Below, in pieces: positions 58,616 through 64,000 of a DNA stretch of 64,000 bases. How positions within the stretch are numbered: the first letter of the stretch is position 1; the number at the start of each line of letters is the position of its first letter. The notes below the pieces were generated by a model. That model was not told where the DNA came from. It searched no databases and saw nothing but the letters and a program-made list of their open reading frames with translations. The translations under genes were made by a program, and so were the position numbers. Location: NCBI GenBank assembly GCA_016165875.1, contig JABBOT010000011.1, positions 7,567,711 to 7,631,710 of the forward strand, in the 5' to 3' direction. Source of the DNA: Acanthopleura granulata. Taxonomy: Eukaryota > Mollusca > Polyplacophora > Chitonida > Chitonidae.

Positions 58616-59927
58616 TCGGTAATTTTATTTCGGTAAATGCAACACGTTTCGATTTGACACTGGATAAATTGAAGCGTAGAGGACGCCACTTTTACACACT
58701 GTTAATACAATAAAATGCTGATTACAGTATATCGGCTTGAAGGTTTCACGAGCGTATTGATTTTTCCTTACTATTTATGTAGTAAATTTGTCATCTTCCA
58801 CCCGCAATATATATATATCCCCAAACTTTCGCGTGGTGGTATGCTATACGACCACACAGAGCTTAGACTTTTCTCTACATTATATCAACAAAATCAACAT
58901 CGTATGACCACTATTTTTTGAGCTGTTGCTCCTGGGAGTGATGTAATAGCATTTCGTCACCTTGGTAACCCCCAGGAGAGGGACGGTGAGGGGGGAGGAG
59001 GGGCCAGTGACCCTGGCCAAAAAGTTTTCAGTTGTATCCAAAGCAGATAAAATTCTGTTTTCTTTTAACTGAGTATAAAATGACAGTATAGAAATTTATA
59101 GTGTACCTAGAAGCTAGACTGTCTGTGTGTCAGTATTATCCAATCGGTGCGCCAGAATCTTGGACCCAACTGGTCGAATTGCGCATGTGTAACCTCTAAC
59201 CTAGGCGTAGTCAACCAAAATGGGCGTTCCGGGTAGCAAGGCTATACTTTTCTAATTATATTATACAATTAACACAAGCCATCAAAGAACTAAGAAAGTA
59301 TATACAAAATATAATTTTTAAAAAAAGACAAAAACATAAAAAAAATTAAGACACTATACTGTTTATTTCGGTTAAGAATGAAGAAACAGTTAAATATGTA
59401 TTTATATAAGGAATATTATTTATACCAAATAATGTAGGATGAGCAATGCAGGTAATGTGTTTTCAGTTACTTGAAGACATGCTTAAATGAATACGATCGA
59501 AATATGGTAAAATATATGAGTGTATCACAACAAGTAATATGAATATATAACAAATAAGATTATGTATAAAATTGCACATCTATTTACACGGTATGTGGAC
59601 GTTTATAGGTAAGAAGCTGGTCTCCAAAATGTAAATTGTTGTACACTTGAGTAGAAAGGTAAACGGTGATATCACCGGAGTAGATAATTTTTCACATGAA
59701 AAGGCAAATCAAGTAAATAGAGACAATATATGTCCATAAAATTACTATTAAGGAAATAACAGCTTATTACCTTGCAGACTGAATATTTTTTTAACATATA
59801 AAGGCCTTTGGTTTCGAGGAAATTTATACAGTGTCAGAGTAAATGTTCAATAAATGAAAGCCTGTGTTCAGTTGTGACTGCGATAAGCACTTCCATATAA
59901 GGCGCTTTCTCTGTCGGTCATGTTTTT
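58616..59927. other. No gene seen
   Basis: AT-rich DNA. The only structures are a short TA run near 58808-58818 and an inverted family E core at about 59203-59245 (GTCAACCAAAATGGGCGTTCC). Confidence 0.35.
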
Positions 59928-59929
59928 AA

Positions 59930-60182
59930 CATCGAAAGTTAAATCTTTCACATCCTATCTTTTAACATGGACCGGAGGGCTGATAAAATTGTGAACATGC
60001 TATCTTTTGACATGGACCGGATAGAAAATTCTTAACACCCTATTTTTTAACATGGTCCAGCTGAAAAAAAAGTTGTTAAAACCCTATTTTAAACATGGGC
60101 CGACAGAAAAAATTGTTTACATCCTATCTTTTAACATGGGCTAGCTGAGGAAATTGTTAACATGCTATTTTTTTAACATCAT
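59930..60182. repeat. About 45-bp degenerate minisatellite
   Basis: Five to six units share CATCCTATCTTTTAACATGG, ACCGGA or GGCCAGCTGA, and GAAAATTGTTAA. It lies beyond the 3' end of the ShKT gene and is absent from the duplicated copy, whose homology starts further in. Confidence 0.85.
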
Positions 60183-60358
60183 GAAATTCAGTTAAGTAAG
60201 GGCTTGAGTAAAATACATACACTTTTCTTAAAATGTCTCAACTTCTGTCAATTTGTGATTATTTCTGGCAAAACCTTGTATTTTTCAAGGTAGTCAATCT
60301 CAAGAAAATATCTAGGGTATTCAACAAACGCGAGATTTTAGCCTATCTAAGTCACAAA

Positions 60359-60364
60359 TTTATT
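60359..60364 (-). terminator. Candidate polyadenylation signal of the ShKT gene
   Basis: TTTATT on the plus strand gives AATAAA on the minus strand about 260 nt after the ShKT stop codon. It falls near the edge of the segment duplicated at 42595, which fits a 3' UTR end there. Confidence 0.4.
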
Positions 60365-60624
60365 AGTAGAAAAATACAGAGATAGAGAACTTAATGTATT
60401 TGGCTATACCACAAGCTTTAAGTAACACTAGGTTTCAAAACTATGTGGAATGCATCCGCCAGAAATGTCTCCACTGTCACGAGTCACTTTGATCAGACGT
60501 CTCTTCCAAACATGACATTAGGTATGCAACATACACAATTTGGAGTATAATTCACGCAAAAAGAAAATTAAACGTAGACGGTAAGACCAGGCTGTGACAT
60601 GGATTTCCGGAGATGCCAGGGTTC

Positions 60625-63600
60625 TTATGTTTCGCACACTTTACAAGTTTTCTGACACGATCTCAGCATGTAGTTGGCATTAGAGCTGCAATGTCCACCT
60701 TTTCCCCATATGGGACACAGCATGTGGGTGTCCTTGCAGTTAGCTGAAAAGGCAAAACATGTCACATGCATTAGCGTCCACAAGGTTAAATCTGATATTC
60801 ATTTATTTATTTATTTATCTATTTATTTATTCATTTATTTATTTATTTTACATTATTATTTATGTTTCGCTTACACAACAGTAACCAGGAAACCGGACAG
60901 AGCCAAATAGGTCCATCTGCAGTTGACTGACAGACCTTACCACCTACCATGGGAGCGGAGTTATATCAGTCTCAGATTAAATCTGATATTAAGTTGTGTT
61001 TTGTGTCTGATTCAAACGACTAACAAGGCGAGGAACAGTATTTTCTGATCCTCCTCCCTTATTTGTTTATCATTTGTAGCTTAGTTCACTATTATTGACA
61101 AGCTTTTCACTGGAGTCAATTGATATACACTTACATTGTGTGAATATAACGGCAAAGAATACCCAGGGGCCTAAAATCCAGATATTTATAGACTCATCAT
61201 GTAGGTTATTTGACCCAATTTTTCTTCTCATACAGACAATATCGAAAGACGGCCCTGTGAATATCTGGGCCCCTTGCCCTAACTCTGCATCACTTCCCAC
61301 TATCCAGCCTGGCATGAAATATGAACAAGAGTTATTTTTTGTAAGTAATCCCTGGAATAATCAACATACCTTTGCAATTGTTGCACGATTTCCTGCAATT
61401 AGACAGCATGTATCCAGCATTGGAATCGCAGTATTTGCTCTCCGCCCAAATGGGACATTTGTCGCTAGAATCAACACAACCGACCTCTGTTGAAAAATAA
61501 AATACATTCCTCTTAATTCAGACCCGTATCAGATCAGATCGTCACTCATAATGGCTGTTTCTGGTTAGTGATCGGAGAAACAATTTCCAAAACAACGATC
61601 AACACAAACCGGCTAAACACTCAAAATTATATAAAGTAAGAAATTAAAATGGGCACCTTTACAGAACAGCAGTCGACAGTTTAGAACGATACCAGAAAGT
61701 TGTGTCGGTATGTAGCCTGTAATAAGATTTATCTTGTAATTTTCTTAGCTAATCTTAAGCCGAGGATCTGCTTCTGTAAATCTCTTCATAAGATTATCAT
61801 TATGAAGATAGATACGCATTAAAGTAAAAGACAGCTCATGAATGAGTCACTGTTCATTGAAAAGATTATAGAAATCTCTCTTGAATGCAAACGCCTGTTT
61901 GAATTTGTATGAATTCGTTGCTGAATTATCTTGGTTTGAAATGTGGCGTATTTCGCTGCCGAATGGGCATCTGAAGGCGTCCATGCTTTTAGGCTTATGA
62001 TAGACTGACCAATTGGAGAGCTAGGATACATCAGTCGATATAAAAGCTGTGATGTAAACCTTCTGAGCTTGTCAAGTATCATGTAATAACACAGGGACAG
62101 GGCACTGTTATAATGTTATATGTTTTATTATAACAAGTACATGTGTGAACAACACTGGAAAGTATTTTCGGACCATTGTGTTGTGGCTGGAGTAGCTTTC
62201 TTGATCATTTCATGTTATAAATTTAGATATATACTTAAGTTACAAACAGAGCTTTGGCAGCTTACTACAGTCTCAGGTGTGACAGGAGTGTTACGCGCTT
62301 GGAAGAATTACGTCACAGCCCGGACAGAATGGCTGGGTTTCATGCTAGCCGACGGAGCACGGTCAAATGTCAGTTTCCGCTGTCATGGTAGTCGTTAGAA
62401 AAAATATTTCTCCGAAATAAACATAATATTGACCAACCTTTCTGGCCAACTTAAATTTCAAATATGCGCTGTCTTTCACTTTAAGTATTACTAGAGTAAC
62501 ATAACCCTCAGAATAAGTGAGACAGAAAAAACTGACTTCGAAAATTTTTGGCAACTGAAAGCGAAAGCCCACCTTTATCAACACCGGTGTCTTTGGTTCC
62601 GTCTGTGCCACCACCCTTCCCATCATCCCCTCCACTTCCGGAACAGGCTTTGCACGAGCGTTTACAGTTGAGCAACATGAAGCTGGGATTTTTCTCACAA
62701 TGTCCAAATTCTGCCCAAATTTTACAGTCCTCGGCATTGTAAGTGTCAAAGCAGTTTCCTAGAAAGTTGAGGAAAAGTTACATGGAGCAAAATGTTATTC
62801 GCCTAGCTGTGTTACCAAAAATAACAAATATTTGGACCCCTGACACAATGAGCCTCCGATAAAGGTGAATACAAAACTAGAGACTCTTATGAAGGAAAAA
62901 ACAAGCAAAAATGAAATAAGTAATAAAAACTGTTAAAATGTCTGAGAATGCCTCTACAGATTCTTGTTGGTCTCCTTTTCCACGAAATTAAACGCAGTAA
63001 AATGTTTCAATTGCATTGTGGACTTCATAGATTATATTGAACAGGCTGAAGCACAATGACGTCACATATTCGTTTTCGCTGCTAACTTGTAAAATGCAAG
63101 GGAAAAAATAAGCTTGTGCCTTTCCAAAAAAAAAAAAAATAAGCACACAATAGACACAATGTGAAATGAATTTTACCTCCTGAATGGTCCTCATCTTTTC
63201 CGCCATTGTCCACTTCCGGTTTCTCTCCGCCATCTTTGTCTTCTTCTTTCGGCTGACAAAAGCCACAAGCTAAAGCGCATCCTTGTTTCATAAACTTGAC
63301 GCTTTTGGTACATTCTCCATCTCTCCTCCATGAATCACACGAGTCATCTCTTTCAAGATTTTTGCATTTACCTGGAAATGAGAACTGGTTACTTCAGGAA
63401 CACTGTGAAGTTTATTGCCTAGCCCATCCACATGGAGGTTGGTAACGGGCGTCACCACAGTGTGATCTCTTGCCAAAACTTGGTTCTATTAAATTTTTAA
63501 CACCTTAAGTGTTCTTGCTTCAGCTGACGGGTACAAAAACAAATGTTTCGTTTTCCATTAAAACAGACTTACCGTCTGACATTCAAAATGCGTGACAAAT

Positions 63601-64000
63601 GGGATTTTATGCAAAAAAATTCTGAATTCAATTCATAACATACATTCCAAATTCATTCAATCGCAGTCATTTACACAAATTAAATGTTACAATGAAACAA
63701 TTATAAAACAAATATAAGTTATATAATGTAAACGGAATCTGGTTTTACATGATAATTTTACTTCTGTTTCCCAGACTATAAACCGGTGCTCTGAATCAAT
63801 GCCAGGCAATGTCTAGTTTAAGGAGATTAGCCTAGTAAACCAACGTAACACACAATAAATGACTAGTATCTTCTGGTTCTAATCTTTTTTATCAAGATTG
63901 CATCGTACATCGCGCTTGTGTCTGTAAAGCAAGGCACTAGTCAGTACCGTCATCACACTTTTTGCAGGCTTTCCTACAGTTGGGTATCATCCAGGTCGGG
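60625..64000 (-). CDS. Multi-ShKT-domain secreted-type protein, 3' part
   Basis: Five minus-strand exons join in phase: 64000-63948 (partial), 63371-63177, 62758-62573, 61486-61370 and 60743-60625 (stop TAA). The partial exon ends with the C-terminal half of one ShKT repeat (PNCRKACKKCDD). Each of the next four carries one complete repeat. Patterns include CKNLERDDSCDSW ... CALACGFC, CFDTYNAEDCKIWAEFGHC ... CKRSCKAC, CVDSSDKCPIWAESKYC ... CRKSCNNC and CKDTHMLCPIWGKGGHC ... CQKTCKVC. ShKT repeats are about 36-residue, six-cysteine, disulfide-bonded folds found in secreted enzymes, matrix and shell proteins, and potassium-channel-blocking peptides. Acidic Gly/Lys linkers (GSGGDDGKGGG, KEEDKDGGEK) separate the first complete repeats. 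All internal introns split a Gly/Glu/Ala codon after its first base, so exons are symmetric (phase 1-1) and can multiply. Any N-terminal signal or enzyme domain lies beyond 64000. The repeat alone does not show that this is a toxin. Confidence 0.92.
60800..60976 (-). mobile_element. Meta-SINE-like insertion in the last ShKT intron
   Basis: (TTTA)n, CGCTTACACAACAGTAACCAGGAAACCGGACAGAGCC and CTGACAGACCTTACCACC are flanked by a perfect 14-bp target duplication, TTAAATCTGATATT (60786-60799 and 60977-60990). The duplicated segment at about 43015-43050 has a single TATCTAGTATT-like site with no insert. Confidence 0.9.
61955..62487 (+). mobile_element. Dispersed repeat family C, copy 2
   Basis: Matches 5752-6242. 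This copy holds a 92-codon open frame (62120-62398) and a TATAAAAG box at about 62038. Its right end is GCTGTCTTTCACTTTAA. The motif TTAAAGTAAAAGACAGC at about 61819 is nearly the inverse of that end and may be its left terminus, which would make the element about 670 bp. It lies in the ShKT intron between 61486 and 62573. Confidence 0.65.

Noticed and set aside
60625..64000. Calling the ShKT gene a channel toxin
   Set aside because: ShKT repeats occur in many non-toxic secreted proteins, and the multi-repeat form with acidic linkers does not resemble a single-domain venom peptide. The N-terminus is not in the window.
1..64000. CRISPR arrays, bacterial operons, phage or rRNA genes
   Set aside because: None seen. 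The regular repeats are minisatellites without spacers, and the gene structure is eukaryotic.

Overview
This window is animal nuclear DNA, most likely from a lophotrochozoan and probably a mollusc. It has small exons with GT/AG junctions spread over kilobases of AT-rich intron. Many copies of a tRNA-headed SINE share a 3' end resembling molluscan Meta-SINEs. There are also fold-back DNA elements, a LINE fragment and several minisatellites. Nothing is bacterial and there is no operon. Most long open frames are chance; the genes were found by joining exons whose splice phases match.

Four protein genes are supported. (1) The plus-strand 3' end of a membrane protein (3943-5297) has a transmembrane exon and a cytoplasmic tail. 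(2) A complete minus-strand NR2E-type orphan nuclear receptor (13042-22640) has seven coding exons and 390 residues. It carries both zinc fingers, the [10 protein letters not shown] extension and a ligand-binding domain. (3) A complete plus-strand ALDH1A/ALDH2-type aldehyde dehydrogenase (28070-41459) has 14 coding exons and 492 residues, with its catalytic residues intact. (4) The minus-strand 3' end of a secreted-type protein with serial ShKT domains (60625-64000) enters from beyond the right edge.

Layout: 1-13 kb holds gene 1 and arrays of repeats. 13-22.6 kb is the receptor gene, followed by a GC-rich 5' flank. 22.6-28 kb is the intergenic region between the divergent receptor and dehydrogenase genes; it contains a perfect DR1 nuclear-receptor element and CRE sites. 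28-41.7 kb is the dehydrogenase gene, whose introns hold three minisatellites and many SINEs. 42.6-44.3 kb is a decayed duplicate of the 3' end of the ShKT gene. 44.3-60 kb is gene-poor and rich in transposons. 60.6-64 kb is the live ShKT gene.

The most informative structure is the ShKT duplication. Each copy carries a private SINE at a site that is empty in the other copy, so the copies date the insertions. The divergent pairing of an orphan receptor with a possible retinal dehydrogenase across a DR1-bearing spacer is suggestive, but it is inference. I saw no defence system, CRISPR array or wholly new gene system.
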